DNA from: DAIQNV01 sp038748775
GTDB taxonomy: Bacteria; Planctomycetota; Phycisphaerae; Phycisphaerales; UBA1924
Length of the DNA stretch: 64,000 bases
NCBI GenBank assembly: GCA_038748775.1
Contig: JBCDIT010000003.1
Location: 62,001 to 126,000, forward strand
Direction of reading: 5' to 3'
Position 1 is the stretch's first letter, and the number at the start of each line of letters is the position of its first letter. Below, in pieces: positions 34,285-42,048 of the stretch. A model generated the notes under the pieces. It was not told where the DNA came from, made no database searches, and saw only the letters and a program-made list of their open reading frames with translations. The position numbers and the translations under genes are program-made.

Positions 34285-34900
34285 CCCGGGGTTCGTCAGA
34301 AAAACCGTTGAGCACTGTGTCCTGCGTGTGCTGTTCGAGCGTGCACGACATGTAGCAAGCGATCCGTCCGCCGGTGGCCTCGCTCCGTTCGAGTCCATAC
34401 GCGGCAGTCGGGAAGTCGAGCGAACGCTGCACGCGCCAGATGCTCTCGTGCTCGCTCGGCGCGAGGATCTCCGCCGGGTTCCCGACCGCCACCCAGCCGA
34501 TCGGCACCATCGACCGCGCCGGGAGCCTCGTGTTGGCGTGGACGACTCCGTCCACGCGAACCTCCGATTGCTCGCCGATGACCGCGCCGTGAAGCACTGT
34601 CGCGGATGTCGCGCACGCGGACTCGCGGTCGACGACACACCCGACGAGGTGTGCCTGCGGGCCGACGAGCACACCGTCACCGAGCACCAGCGGGTGCCTT
34701 GCGGTGCTCCGGAGAACCGCGTTCTGCAGCACAACGCACCGCTCGCCCAAGATGATCCGTCTTCCCTCCGCGATGAGCTGAGCGCCGTGCATGACGCGGC
34801 TCCCGGGACCGACAACGACATTTCCGCAAAGCACCGCGTTCGGTGCGACGAACGCCGTTGGGTGCACCCTCGGCTTCTTGCCTTCGTGTTCGATGAGCAC
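34265..34900 (-). CDS. Gamma-carbonic-anhydrase-like hexapeptide-repeat protein
   Basis: A 211-residue left-handed beta-helix protein. Repeats are visible as VHPTAFVAPNAVLCGNVVVG, RIILGERCVVLQNAVLR, PLVLGDGVLVGPQAHLVG and ATVLHGAVIGEQSEV, the gamma-class carbonic anhydrase/YrdA layout. GPQAHLVGC and TVLHGAV sit where zinc-site histidines are expected, but only some of the three histidines are obvious, so activity is uncertain. The last 60 residues are an unusual helical tail. It begins with GTG after an excellent AGGAGGTCAC leader and is divergent from the GlxA-type regulator. Confidence 0.82.
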   Translation of the reverse strand: MLIEHEGKKPRVHPTAFVAPNAVLCGNVVVGPGSRVMHGAQLIAEGRRIILGERCVVLQNAVLRSTARHPLVLGDGVLVGPQAHLVGCVVDRESACATSATVLHGAVIGEQSEVRVDGVVHANTRLPARSMVPIGWVAVGNPAEILAPSEHESIWRVQRSLDFPTAAYGLERSEATGGRIACYMSCTLEQHTQDTVLNGFSDEPRATEAPQ

Positions 34901-34987
34901 GTGACCTCCTGCCCGTTCTCAGACCGGCTCGGGCGCCCTTCGCGCCGTGACGAGAGCACATTCTGCTCAGAATCATGCGGAAGTCGA

Positions 34988-35016
34988 TTGGCAGTAACGA
35001 CAATGTTCACTACGAT
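34988..35016 (+). promoter_or_regulatory. Near-consensus promoter giving a leaderless GlxA-ridA mRNA
   Basis: TTGGCA (34988-34993), exactly 17 bases, TACGAT (35011-35016), then six bases to the ATG at 35023. The predicted start of transcription is the A of the ATG. This is the best -35/-10 pair in the window. Confidence 0.65.
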
Positions 35017-35022
35017 CATGCC

Positions 35023-35988
35023 ATGAGCCGCGCACCGGAAAACGTCGCCGTCGTCGTGAGCGAGGACGCCCACGCGTTCGAGTACGCCTGCGTCGCGGAG
35101 GTCTTCGGGCTGCACCGCCCCGAGCTCGATCCCTGGTACGTCATGCGGACGTGCGCCGCGAAGAAGGGCGATATCTCAACCCGCCTTCACGTCCGCCTTG
35201 TCGCGACCCATACCTACAAGGCCATCGATCAAGCGTGGACGGTGGTCGTGCCCGGGTGGCGGCCCAGCGAGCCGGTGCCGGACGAACTCACCCGCAAGCT
35301 CAGGCGGGCTCAGGATGAGGGGGCCAGGCTGGTCTCGGTGTGCACCGGGGCGTTCGCCTTGGCGGGCGCCGGGGTCCTGGGGTCACGCCGCGTGACCACG
35401 CACTGGCGATGGTCGAACCTGCTCTCGGAGATGTACCCCGACCTCGACGTCGACCCCGACGTGCTCTACACCGACGAAGATAACGTCATCACCTCCGCCG
35501 GATCCGCGGCTGGGCTCGACGCGTGCCTGCACCTTGTTCGCAAGGACCGCGGCGCCGAGGTTGCCAACGCGATCGCGCGTTCGCTTGTCATCCCGCCGCA
35601 CCGCGAGGGCGGGCAGAGCCAGTACATCGAGGCCCCGATCCGTCGCGACGAAGCCGACGACGCGCTGTCGGAGTTGCTCGAGCACGTGCGGACGCGCCCA
35701 ACCGGGTGCTACACCGTCCCTACGCTCGCCAAGCGCGTCCACATGTCACCCCGCACGTTCGTGAGGCGGTTCAAGGCCGCGACGGGCACCACTCCCCACC
35801 GCTGGCTGACGCTCGAGCGCGTCCGGCTGGCCCAGAGGCTGCTCGAGACGAGCGATGCCCCGCTTGAGTCGATCACCCAGCGGAGCGGGTTCTCCGATCC
35901 GCAGGTGCTCCGGCTTCACTTCCGGCGCGAGCTGGGCACCTCGCCCACCGCCTACCGCAAGACATTCCGCTCCAAGGAGAAGAAATGA
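35023..35988 (+). CDS. GlxA-type transcriptional regulator (DJ-1/PfpI domain + AraC HTH)
   Basis: A 321-residue regulator. The N-terminal DJ-1/PfpI domain (residues 1-190) has VVVSEDAHAFEYACVAEVFG and the elbow SVCTGAFALAGAGVLG, with the conserved Cys. The C-terminal part has two AraC helix-turn-helix motifs: TVPTLAKRVHMSPRTFVRRF and ITQRSGFSDPQVLRLHF, followed by GTSPTAYRKTF. Such proteins sense small metabolites and control nearby catabolic genes. The stop overlaps the start of ridA (ATGA), so RidA is its cotranscribed partner. The start at 35023 rests on the promoter spacing. Confidence 0.9.
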   Translation: MSRAPENVAVVVSEDAHAFEYACVAEVFGLHRPELDPWYVMRTCAAKKGDISTRLHVRLVATHTYKAIDQAWTVVVPGWRPSEPVPDELTRKLRRAQDEGARLVSVCTGAFALAGAGVLGSRRVTTHWRWSNLLSEMYPDLDVDPDVLYTDEDNVITSAGSAAGLDACLHLVRKDRGAEVANAIARSLVIPPHREGGQSQYIEAPIRRDEADDALSELLEHVRTRPTGCYTVPTLAKRVHMSPRTFVRRFKAATGTTPHRWLTLERVRLAQRLLETSDAPLESITQRSGFSDPQVLRLHFRRELGTSPTAYRKTFRSKEKK

Positions 35989-36404
35989 AAGTCCTCGTCT
36001 CGTCCGGCTCGACCTTTGAAGAACAGGTCGGCTACTCCCGCGCCGTGGTCATCGGCGAGCGTGTGCTCGTCTCCGGTACGACCGGGTTCGACTACGCGAC
36101 CATGACCATCGAGGATGACGTCGCGGCCCAGGCCGAGGCGTGCGTCAAGAACCTCAGGGCGGCGCTGGAGACCGCAGGATCATCGCTCGACGACGTCGTC
36201 CGCGTGACGTACATGTTGCCCAAGGCGGATGACTTCCCGCAAACGTGGCCCGCTCTGCGAGAGGCCTTCGGCCACGCACGCCCCGCCGCGACGATGATCG
36301 AGTGTGGGCTCGCCGACCCCCGCATGAAGATCGAGATCGAAGCGGAAGCGGTGATTGGATCGGGGAAACAAGCTGCCGAGCGACGCGAGGCCAACAACGC
36401 CTAA
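35985..36404 (+). CDS. ridA: RidA-family (YjgF/YER057c/UK114) enamine deaminase-like protein
   Basis: A 139-residue RidA-family protein. Family blocks are VVIGERVLVSGTTGFD, CVKNLRAALETAGSSLDDVVRVTYML and ARPAATMIECGLADPRMKIEIEAEA. RidA proteins hydrolyse reactive enamines/imines from PLP enzymes; the Arg before PAATMI may be the substrate carboxylate anchor, though the usual RidA loop differs slightly. It overlaps the GlxA-type regulator by four bases, suggesting a small metabolite-response unit. Confidence 0.9.
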   Translation: MKVLVSSGSTFEEQVGYSRAVVIGERVLVSGTTGFDYATMTIEDDVAAQAEACVKNLRAALETAGSSLDDVVRVTYMLPKADDFPQTWPALREAFGHARPAATMIECGLADPRMKIEIEAEAVIGSGKQAAERREANNA

Positions 36405-36551
36405 CCACCAGAGACGCGGACCATCGAGAGATCATCCGGTCGTTTCGCCCTAGGCATTTCGACCCGTGTCGCACACGATCCACGCCTCGCGGTACTCTGG
36501 GCGTTCGCGGCCTTCCGCGCCGCTCGTCCGATCGGGAACGGAGTGCACACC

Positions 36552-37301
36552 ATGTCCATTTTCAATCGCGCCCTTGCGGAGATCTTCGGAACGTTCTGGC
36601 TTGTCTTCGGCGGGTGCGGCTCGGCCGTGCTGGCCGCGAAGTTCCTCGATATGGGCGTGCTCGATTCGGGCAACGGGGTCATCAACCTGGGCATCGCGTT
36701 CGTGGGCGTCTCGCTCGCCTTCGGGCTCACCGTGATGACGATGGCGTACGCCATCGGGCACGTCTCGGGCTGCCACCTCAACCCGGCGGTCACGCTGGGC
36801 CTCGTCGTCGCGAAGCGTTTCCCCGCAAAGGACATCGTGCCCTACGTCATCGCTCAGCTCATCGGCGCGGTTGCCGGGGCGGGCACGCTCTACATCATCG
36901 CTTCGGGCCAGCAGGGCTTCGACGCCGCGGCGAGCGGGTTCGCCTCGAACGGATACGCGGAGCACTCCCCGGGCGGCTACTCGATGGTCGCGGCCCTCGT
37001 CGCAGAGGTCGTCCTGACCTTCTTCTTCCTGATGATCATCCTCGGCGCCACCGACAAACGAGCGCCCGCCGGCTTCGCCCCGATCGCGATCGGGCTGGGC
37101 CTGACGTTGATCCATCTGATCGGGATCCCGGTGACGAACTTGTCCGTGAATCCGGCGCGGAGCACCGGTCCGGCGGTGTTCGTCGGGGGATGGGCGATCG
37201 GGCAGCTTTGGTTGTTCTGGGTGGCGCCGCTTGTCGGCGCGGCGATCGCTGGGGTGGTGTATCCGCTGATGGCGGCGGAAAGGGAAAGCGAAGCCGGGTA
37301 A
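36552..37301 (+). CDS. aqpZ: Aquaporin Z-type water channel
   Basis: A 249-residue six-helix aquaporin. Both NPA half-helices are intact (HLNPAVT at 76-82, SVNPARS at 198-204), and much of the protein reads like E. coli AqpZ (EIFGTFWLVFGGCGSAVLAA, then LAFGLTVMTMAYAIGH). Selectivity-filter positions are Phe57, His188 and Arg203, as in water channels; the loop-E position that is Thr in AqpZ is Leu197 here. The ATG at 36552 has GGAG about eight bases upstream; a GTG nine bases earlier is possible. A relic of the last 20 codons occurs again at 39458. Confidence 0.95.
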   Translation: MSIFNRALAEIFGTFWLVFGGCGSAVLAAKFLDMGVLDSGNGVINLGIAFVGVSLAFGLTVMTMAYAIGHVSGCHLNPAVTLGLVVAKRFPAKDIVPYVIAQLIGAVAGAGTLYIIASGQQGFDAAASGFASNGYAEHSPGGYSMVAALVAEVVLTFFFLMIILGATDKRAPAGFAPIAIGLGLTLIHLIGIPVTNLSVNPARSTGPAVFVGGWAIGQLWLFWVAPLVGAAIAGVVYPLMAAERESEAG

Positions 37302-37338
37302 GCACCTTACGCAGAGAGGTCCGATAGACGCCTCGGCG

Positions 37339-37367
37339 TTGTCTGGGAAGGTGTTCTGCGGTACCTT
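37339..37367 (+). promoter_or_regulatory. Promoter giving a leaderless GH13 mRNA
   Basis: TTGTCT (37339-37344), 17 bases, TACCTT (37362-37367), then six bases (TACAAG) to the ATG at 37374. The predicted start of transcription is the first base of the coding sequence. Confidence 0.6.
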
Positions 37368-37373
37368 TACAAG

Positions 37374-39446
37374 ATGTCTGTTCGTAGGCGATACATCGCT
37401 GCGCTCGCAGTCGTTGCTCTCGCGTCGCCCGCGGTCGCCCTACCCCCGCTCGAAGACATCGTGATGTACGAGGCCAACATCCGTGCGATGTCCGTTGAGG
37501 GCGATCTCGGAGGGGTGACTGCGCGGCTCGACGACATCGCGTCTCTGGGTGTTAACGTCATCTGGCTCATGCCGGTGACGCCCATCGGCCAAGATCGCCC
37601 AGCTGGTGCTCTCGGCTCGCCCTACGCCCCGCGCGAGCATCGCGCGGTTGATCCCGAGTACGGCACGCTCGATGATCTCTGCGAACTCGTCGACGAGGCT
37701 GATGCTCGCGGAATCTCGGTCATCCTCGACTGGGTCACGAACCACACTGCGTGGGACCATCCCTGGATCACGACGAACCCCGAGTGGTACTCGACTAACG
37801 CCCTCGGTGAGATCATCCACCCGCCGGGTACGAACTGGCTCGACGTCGCCGACCTGAATTACGACAACGCCGACATGCGGGCCGCCATGATCGACAGCAT
37901 GGTGTGGTGGGTGCAGAGCACCGGGATCGATGGGTTCCGTATGGATGCCCCGGACTTTGTCCCCTTCGAATTTTGGTCCGAGGCGATCGAGTCGGTCCGC
38001 GCGAGCGTGGAGCGCCCGTTGCTCATGTTTGCCGAAGGTGCAAGAGCGGACCACTACGATGCGGGCTTCGACCTGACGTTCGGCTGGCGGTTCTACTACG
38101 GCCTCAAGCCCTCGATCATTGATGGGCAGCCGGCGCGCGAGATTGCGCGAGCCCACGACGAGGAATATTCCTTGGTTCCCGAGGGCAAACGGGTGCTTCG
38201 CTGGACGACCAATCACGACGAGACCGCCTACGACGCCCCGCCCCCGGTGCTCTTCGGATCGCTTGAGGCGGCTCAGGCCGCATATGCCTCGATGATCGCG
38301 TACGGCGCGACTCCCTTGATCTACTCGGGCCAGGAGGTCGGGACGACGGTCAACACGCCGGTGCTCGACAAGTTGCCGATCGAATGGACGCTCAACCCGA
38401 GTCTTCCGGCGTGGTACGCAAGCGTCATCGGCATCCGCCAGCAGCACGACGCACTGAAGTCGGGCGCCATAACGGACCGCAGTTCGAACGATGCGCTCAT
38501 CGTCGCCCGAACCCTCGGTGACGAACGCGTGCTCGCGATGGTGAACCTGCGAAATCAGACCACGTCGACCCCGATCCCCCAAGCTTGGTCGGCGCTTTGG
38601 ACCGACCTCGGAGCCGGTCTCCCACGCTTCCTGGAAGGCCAGCGAACGCTCGCGCCCTATGGGATCGAGTTCTACCGCCTTGATACGTGGCCGACATTCG
38701 TGGTCGCCGGCGCGTTGCAGACCGAACAGGGCGACCCCTCTGACTGGGACGTCACGCAAAGCACGCTTCACATGTCCCGCGACTCCGCGATATACACGCT
38801 GAATGCGAGAAACCTCGCCCCCGGCATCGCGTACGCCTTCGAGGTTGTGAGTGACCGTGGTCTGCCCCCGATCAACGCCGACGACCCTAGGGTCGCGACG
38901 AACGTTCGTGCCATGGGCGACGCCGACGGGGTAGTTACGATCACCCTCGACGACACACACACCAACAACACGGGTGGCCCGGTCGTGTGGGTCGACACCG
39001 ACGGGGCTCCGCTGCACGTGGTCGGTAACTTCATGGACGAGATGGGCGGCAACGCCGACTGGAATCCGGCCGACTCTGCGTTCGCGATGACTCCACTCGG
39101 ACAGGGTCGCTACGTGTTTGCTGGCGCCATCAGCACGCCCGCCACGTACACGTTCAAGGCCACGTATGGCGGGGGCTGGAACGATCAGGTCGGCACCGAC
39201 GGCTTCAACAACAACGCCCTCGTCCAAGAGTTCGTGACCGCATCGCCGGATCAGCCTGTCAAGCTCTTCGTAGACCTCCGCGAGCAGCGGCTTGAGGCGT
39301 GGACCGCCCCATGCTCGATCGATCGCGATGGGAACCTGCGCCTCGACGTGTTCGATCTCCTCGACGTGCTCCGATGGGCCGACGCCGGCGTCCCAAACGT
39401 CGACGTGCTCGGGTTCATCCGTGAGCTTGAAAGCGGATGCCACTGA
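37374..39446 (+). CDS. Secreted GH13 alpha-amylase-family enzyme with C-terminal dockerin-like segment
   Basis: A 690-residue exported glycoside hydrolase. The signal peptide ends near PAVALPP. The (beta/alpha)8 domain has the four GH13 regions: DWVTNH (119-124), GIDGFRMDAP with nucleophile Asp191, MFAEGARAD with acid/base Glu221, and TTNHDE with transition-state Asp282. After the amylase C domain come two beta-sandwich regions, the second with GNFMDEMGGNADWNP and STPATYTFKATYGG, like starch-binding or pullulanase-associated domains. It ends with DRDGNLRLDVFDLLDVLRW, one clear dockerin-type calcium loop. It likely degrades alpha-glucans outside the cytoplasm. Confidence 0.92.
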   Translation: MSVRRRYIAALAVVALASPAVALPPLEDIVMYEANIRAMSVEGDLGGVTARLDDIASLGVNVIWLMPVTPIGQDRPAGALGSPYAPREHRAVDPEYGTLDDLCELVDEADARGISVILDWVTNHTAWDHPWITTNPEWYSTNALGEIIHPPGTNWLDVADLNYDNADMRAAMIDSMVWWVQSTGIDGFRMDAPDFVPFEFWSEAIESVRASVERPLLMFAEGARADHYDAGFDLTFGWRFYYGLKPSIIDGQPAREIARAHDEEYSLVPEGKRVLRWTTNHDETAYDAPPPVLFGSLEAAQAAYASMIAYGATPLIYSGQEVGTTVNTPVLDKLPIEWTLNPSLPAWYASVIGIRQQHDALKSGAITDRSSNDALIVARTLGDERVLAMVNLRNQTTSTPIPQAWSALWTDLGAGLPRFLEGQRTLAPYGIEFYRLDTWPTFVVAGALQTEQGDPSDWDVTQSTLHMSRDSAIYTLNARNLAPGIAYAFEVVSDRGLPPINADDPRVATNVRAMGDADGVVTITLDDTHTNNTGGPVVWVDTDGAPLHVVGNFMDEMGGNADWNPADSAFAMTPLGQGRYVFAGAISTPATYTFKATYGGGWNDQVGTDGFNNNALVQEFVTASPDQPVKLFVDLREQRLEAWTAPCSIDRDGNLRLDVFDLLDVLRWADAGVPNVDVLGFIRELESGCH

Positions 39447-39457
39447 AGCTCATCCCC

Positions 39458-39517
39458 GCGGCGATCGCTGGGATGGTGTATCCGTTGACGGCGGCGGAAA
39501 AGAACGCCGAAGAATGA
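39458..39517 (+). pseudogene. Relic of an aqpZ 3' end
   Basis: Reads AAIAGMVYPLTAAEKNAEE and stop. The first 42 bases differ from the aqpZ 3' end (37240-37281) at only three positions, after which the two diverge. No upstream part of an aquaporin is present; the segment begins 11 bases after the GH13 stop. This looks like the scar of a duplication or insertion that placed the GH13 gene beside aqpZ. Confidence 0.8.
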
Positions 39518-39565
39518 CTCCGACGGAGACGCGAGCGTGAACTCGCGGTCCGGGCGTTCGTCAAC

Positions 39566-39820
39566 TCAATCTACTCTGGTCGTTTCGTCCGCGGCTTCGC
39601 GTTGCATGGCCTCGGAGCGGCCACACCACGGACATCGAGAGATCGCCTGATGCGCCGTAATAGTCACGCGGACCTCGGATCGCAACGCATCGACATCATG
39701 TTTCGCCACCGAGCGGAAGCTCATCGCAACTATCTTGCGACCATTCTCCAACTCCGTGACCCGGATGAATACGCCGCGCGAGGAGACGTCCTCGCCCATC
39801 TCGATGCTCGACCGCATCAT
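39566..39820 (-). CDS. Small CPWCG zinc-ribbon-like protein, function unknown
   Basis: An 84-residue protein. FIRVTELENGRKIVAMSFRS and SEVRVTITAHQAISRCPWCG (the CxxC pair near residue 64) read like a genuine beta-rich domain ending in a half zinc ribbon, a layout seen in small proteins of several bacteria. Only one CxxC is present, so metal binding would need a dimer. The ATG at 39820 has TATTGT exactly six bases upstream and no Shine-Dalgarno, fitting the local leaderless pattern. The frame is open for 12 more codons upstream. Confidence is moderate because of the small size. Confidence 0.5.
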   Translation of the reverse strand: MMRSSIEMGEDVSSRGVFIRVTELENGRKIVAMSFRSVAKHDVDALRSEVRVTITAHQAISRCPWCGRSEAMQREAADETTRVD

Positions 39821-39826
39821 CGCGCA

Positions 39827-39832
39827 ACAATA
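39827..39832 (-). promoter_or_regulatory. Possible -10 box TATTGT of the small zinc-ribbon gene
   Basis: TATTGT on the minus strand, six bases (TGCGCG) before the ATG at 39820. Confidence 0.4.
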
Positions 39833-39876
39833 GACAGGTCGTTTCGCTTTCTGCACACCGAACCACTGAAAGGGTA

Positions 39877-41193
39877 TTACCGCCTCGGCGATCTCGGCCG
39901 CCCGGCTGGATTCGGCTTTCTCGGCGGGAAAGGCCCCGTCTTCTTCGCCGCCTGCCGCGGCTCGGGCTTGGAGTCAGAACGAGGCGTTTCGGGTTCAGGC
40001 TCGGGAGGTGACTCGACACCACCTTCACCCGCCGCCCGCTCCCCGATCCGCGCGAAGATCATCCGCCCGGCGCTCGTCTGCAGACTGCTCCGCACCGTCA
40101 TCACAACCGACTGCCCGATGTTCCCCGCCCCGTCTTCGGCGACGACCATCGTTCCGTCTTCGAGGTAGCCGACCGCCTGGCCCTCTTGCTCGCCTGGCTT
40201 GACGAGCTCGACCTCGAGCGTTTCGCCCGGAACGAAGCTGGGCTTGAGGGCGTGGGCGACGTCGTTCAGATTCAGAACCGCGACGTTCTGGAACCCGGCC
40301 ATTCTGCTCAGCGCCACGTCTCCGGTCACGATCATGCCCGGGAGTTGGGTCCCCAACTCGATGAGCATCTGATCGACCGAAGCGCCCGGGACCACCGTCT
40401 CGTCGATCGAAACATCGGCCTTCGCCGAACGCTGGAGCCTCGCGACGACGTCGAGCCCCCGCCGGCCCTTGGCCCTCTTGAGCTTGTCGCCCGAGTCGGC
40501 CAGGAGTTGCAGCTCGCTGAGCACAAAGTGAGGCACCAAGATCGGCGCCTGCATCAACCCGGTCTCGACGAGTTCGGCGATCCGCGCGTCGATGAGCGCC
40601 GAGGAATCGAGCAGGAGCGGGCGGGGCCCACGGATCTGCTTGGCAAACTCGACGTACGGGATGACAAGGCGGAAGTCGTCTTGCGTCTGGAGCACGGTTG
40701 TGATGCCCAGGTACACCAAGCTGATGCCCAGCAAGACCTTGGCCGCGTCGACGATGCGCTGGTCGGCGATCTCCCAGCTCTCGGCGATCAGGTCGATCAC
40801 GAAGCCCATCGCGAGCGTCGCGATTAGGCCCGCCACCAAGCCGAAGATCACGCCGGCGATGGTCTGGATCTTCTTATTGGGCGTGATGAGGTCGGCCGCG
40901 AGGAACAGCCCCGCCAACACCACGCACGCCCCGACCGGGAGCCACCAGCGCGAGGCGAGTTCGAAGGGCAGGCCGGTCGTCTCGACCGCGTCGCCGACTT
41001 CGATGACGAAGAGCAGCGTGACGGTGAGCATGAGCACCAGGAAGGCCATCCGCACGATTCGGAGGAGTAACTCGCGCTGGCGAGCCGCGGCTTCGACGGG
41101 GTTCGGCACGCCTACGCCGCTTCCACTGCTCCCAGTTGCGCCGGCGGCGGCGGGGCCGTTCGCGGGGCCTTGGTTCTGGTCGGAATCGCTCAT
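39877..41193 (-). CDS. YacL-like membrane protein with PIN and TRAM domains
   Basis: A 438-residue integral membrane protein. After a Gly/Ala-rich start come four hydrophobic segments (residues about 45-185). A PIN nuclease-type domain follows: LLLDSSALIDARI with the first acidic residue, LSELQLLADSGDKLKRAKGRRGLD, and MIVTGDVALSRMA with the distal Asp. A TRAM-like segment (LEVELVKPGEQEGQAVGYLEDGTMVVAE, read in part) and a Pro/Lys-rich tail close the protein. This matches Bacillus YacL-type proteins, whose RNA target is unknown. TACACT stands seven bases before the ATG. Confidence 0.9.
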   Translation of the reverse strand: MSDSDQNQGPANGPAAAGATGSSGSGVGVPNPVEAAARQRELLLRIVRMAFLVLMLTVTLLFVIEVGDAVETTGLPFELASRWWLPVGACVVLAGLFLAADLITPNKKIQTIAGVIFGLVAGLIATLAMGFVIDLIAESWEIADQRIVDAAKVLLGISLVYLGITTVLQTQDDFRLVIPYVEFAKQIRGPRPLLLDSSALIDARIAELVETGLMQAPILVPHFVLSELQLLADSGDKLKRAKGRRGLDVVARLQRSAKADVSIDETVVPGASVDQMLIELGTQLPGMIVTGDVALSRMAGFQNVAVLNLNDVAHALKPSFVPGETLEVELVKPGEQEGQAVGYLEDGTMVVAEDGAGNIGQSVVMTVRSSLQTSAGRMIFARIGERAAGEGGVESPPEPEPETPRSDSKPEPRQAAKKTGPFPPRKPNPAGRPRSPRR

Positions 41194-41200
41194 CGGGATG

Positions 41201-41206
41201 AGTGTA
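41201..41206 (-). promoter_or_regulatory. Possible -10 box TACACT of the YacL-like gene
   Basis: TACACT on the minus strand, seven bases before the ATG at 41193; no Shine-Dalgarno. Confidence 0.4.
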
Positions 41207-41267
41207 CGAGTGGGCGGGGCGCGCGTATCCTCTCGATCCGCGTCTGGGTGCGAAATGCCCCCGGACG

Positions 41268-41392
41268 CCCCGCGATCGGCGGCCGGGCCCGGTGCAAGGG
41301 TGGCCCGTGAACCTGGTCAGGGCTTGACCGCAGCAGCCATAAGCGGCCGTCGTCCTGTGCCGCCGGTGTCCTGGCCGCCGATCGCGGGTTTC
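41268..41392 (+). ncRNA. ffs: Signal recognition particle RNA, small bacterial form
   Basis: A 15-bp perfect terminal stem (41270-41284 with 41373-41387) encloses the conserved Ffh-binding domain. GTGAACCTGGTCAGG and GCAGCAGCC flank the apical loop (41306-41339), matching the GGTCAGG...AGCAGCC symmetric and asymmetric loops of bacterial SRP RNA. The apical segment between them, GCTTGACCGC, is ten bases as in E. coli but is not the usual GGAA tetraloop type. The RNA is about 125 nt, lacks an Alu domain and lies between divergent genes. It pairs with Ffh to target membrane proteins. Confidence 0.85.
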
Positions 41393-41440
41393 TCAAGCCT
41401 TCTTCGCACACCGCCCCTGTGCCATCGGCGGCTCGCTCCG

Positions 41441-41446
41441 TACGCT
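41441..41446 (+). promoter_or_regulatory. Possible -10 box TACGCT of the phosphatase-like gene
   Basis: TACGCT seven bases before the GTG at 41454, with no Shine-Dalgarno. Confidence 0.4.
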
Positions 41447-41453
41447 GGCGTTC

Positions 41454-41996
41454 GTGGAAACAGGCCCGTTATCTCGTCCTCCCGTCGTCATTCTCGGTCG
41501 CTCCGAAGCCGCGATGATGCTGCGGAAGGACGACATTGCGATCTCCGCCGCGATCTCTTTCCGAGGTGCACACGATGAGCCCTGCCCTGGGCTCGATCGG
41601 GTTCCAGGGGTGCTCGAACTGCGAATGGACGATGTCCCTTCGGTCCCGACCGATCCCGTTGAGCTCGCGCAATACAGACTCCGGCAGAGAGCGATCGACC
41701 GCCAGGGCCGGCGCGTCATCCCGCCCAGCGAGGCGATCGCGAACGAGCTCATCGTGTTTATCCGATCGCTCGATCCCGCTGAGGGAACTGTGCTCTGCCA
41801 GTGCTTCGCTGGCGTCAGCCGATCACCGGCGGCGGCCCTTGTTTTGCTCGCACACTGGGCGGGACCAGGCCGCGAGTCGGAAGCCCCCGAAGTCGTGCGC
41901 GCCGTTCGCCCGGCGGCCCAGCCCCACCGCGATCTCGTCCGGTTCGCCGATAAGGCGATGGGGAGAGATGGGCCTCTTATACGCGCGCTCGGCTGA
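41454..41996 (+). CDS. Tyrosine/dual-specificity phosphatase-like protein
   Basis: A 180-residue protein with a clear CX5R phosphatase loop: Cys117 to Arg123 in CQCFAGVSRSPAAALVLLA. A candidate general-acid Asp is at 59 or 60 (LRMDDV). The fold order matches small cysteine-based phosphatases found in many bacteria, here with an HC to QC change before the nucleophile. Targets are unknown. GTG start. A strong terminator follows the stop. Confidence 0.82.
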   Translation: METGPLSRPPVVILGRSEAAMMLRKDDIAISAAISFRGAHDEPCPGLDRVPGVLELRMDDVPSVPTDPVELAQYRLRQRAIDRQGRRVIPPSEAIANELIVFIRSLDPAEGTVLCQCFAGVSRSPAAALVLLAHWAGPGRESEAPEVVRAVRPAAQPHRDLVRFADKAMGRDGPLIRALG

Positions 41997-42009
41997 GCCG
42001 AGGGACGCG

Positions 42010-42045
42010 CTCGAGAAAGGGCCGCCCTGGGGCGGCCCTTTCGAG
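42010..42045. terminator. Strong hairpin between convergent genes
   Basis: AAAGGGCCGCC (42016-42026) pairs perfectly with GGCGGCCCTTT (42031-42041) around CTGG, with a further CTCG/CGAG outside a two-base bulge. It lies between the phosphatase-like gene and the SEC-C relic and probably ends transcription from both sides. Confidence 0.75.
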
Positions 42046-42048
42046 TTG

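Noticed and set aside
33187..35115. Minus-strand open frame of about 640 codons
   Set aside because: It lies opposite the SGNH-like and GlxA-region genes, is rich in Arg/Ser/Pro typical of a reverse-frame shadow in GC-rich DNA, and shows no domain or leader.
37440..39443. Minus-strand open frame across the whole GH13 gene
   Set aside because: The plus strand has every GH13 catalytic motif; the reverse frame is His/Arg/Val-rich with no recognisable motif.
36438..39846. Ten-base GGTCGTTTCG at 36438, 39578 and 39837
   Set aside because: Short, two copies fall within a plausible coding region or its edge, and no longer similarity surrounds them; could be chance.
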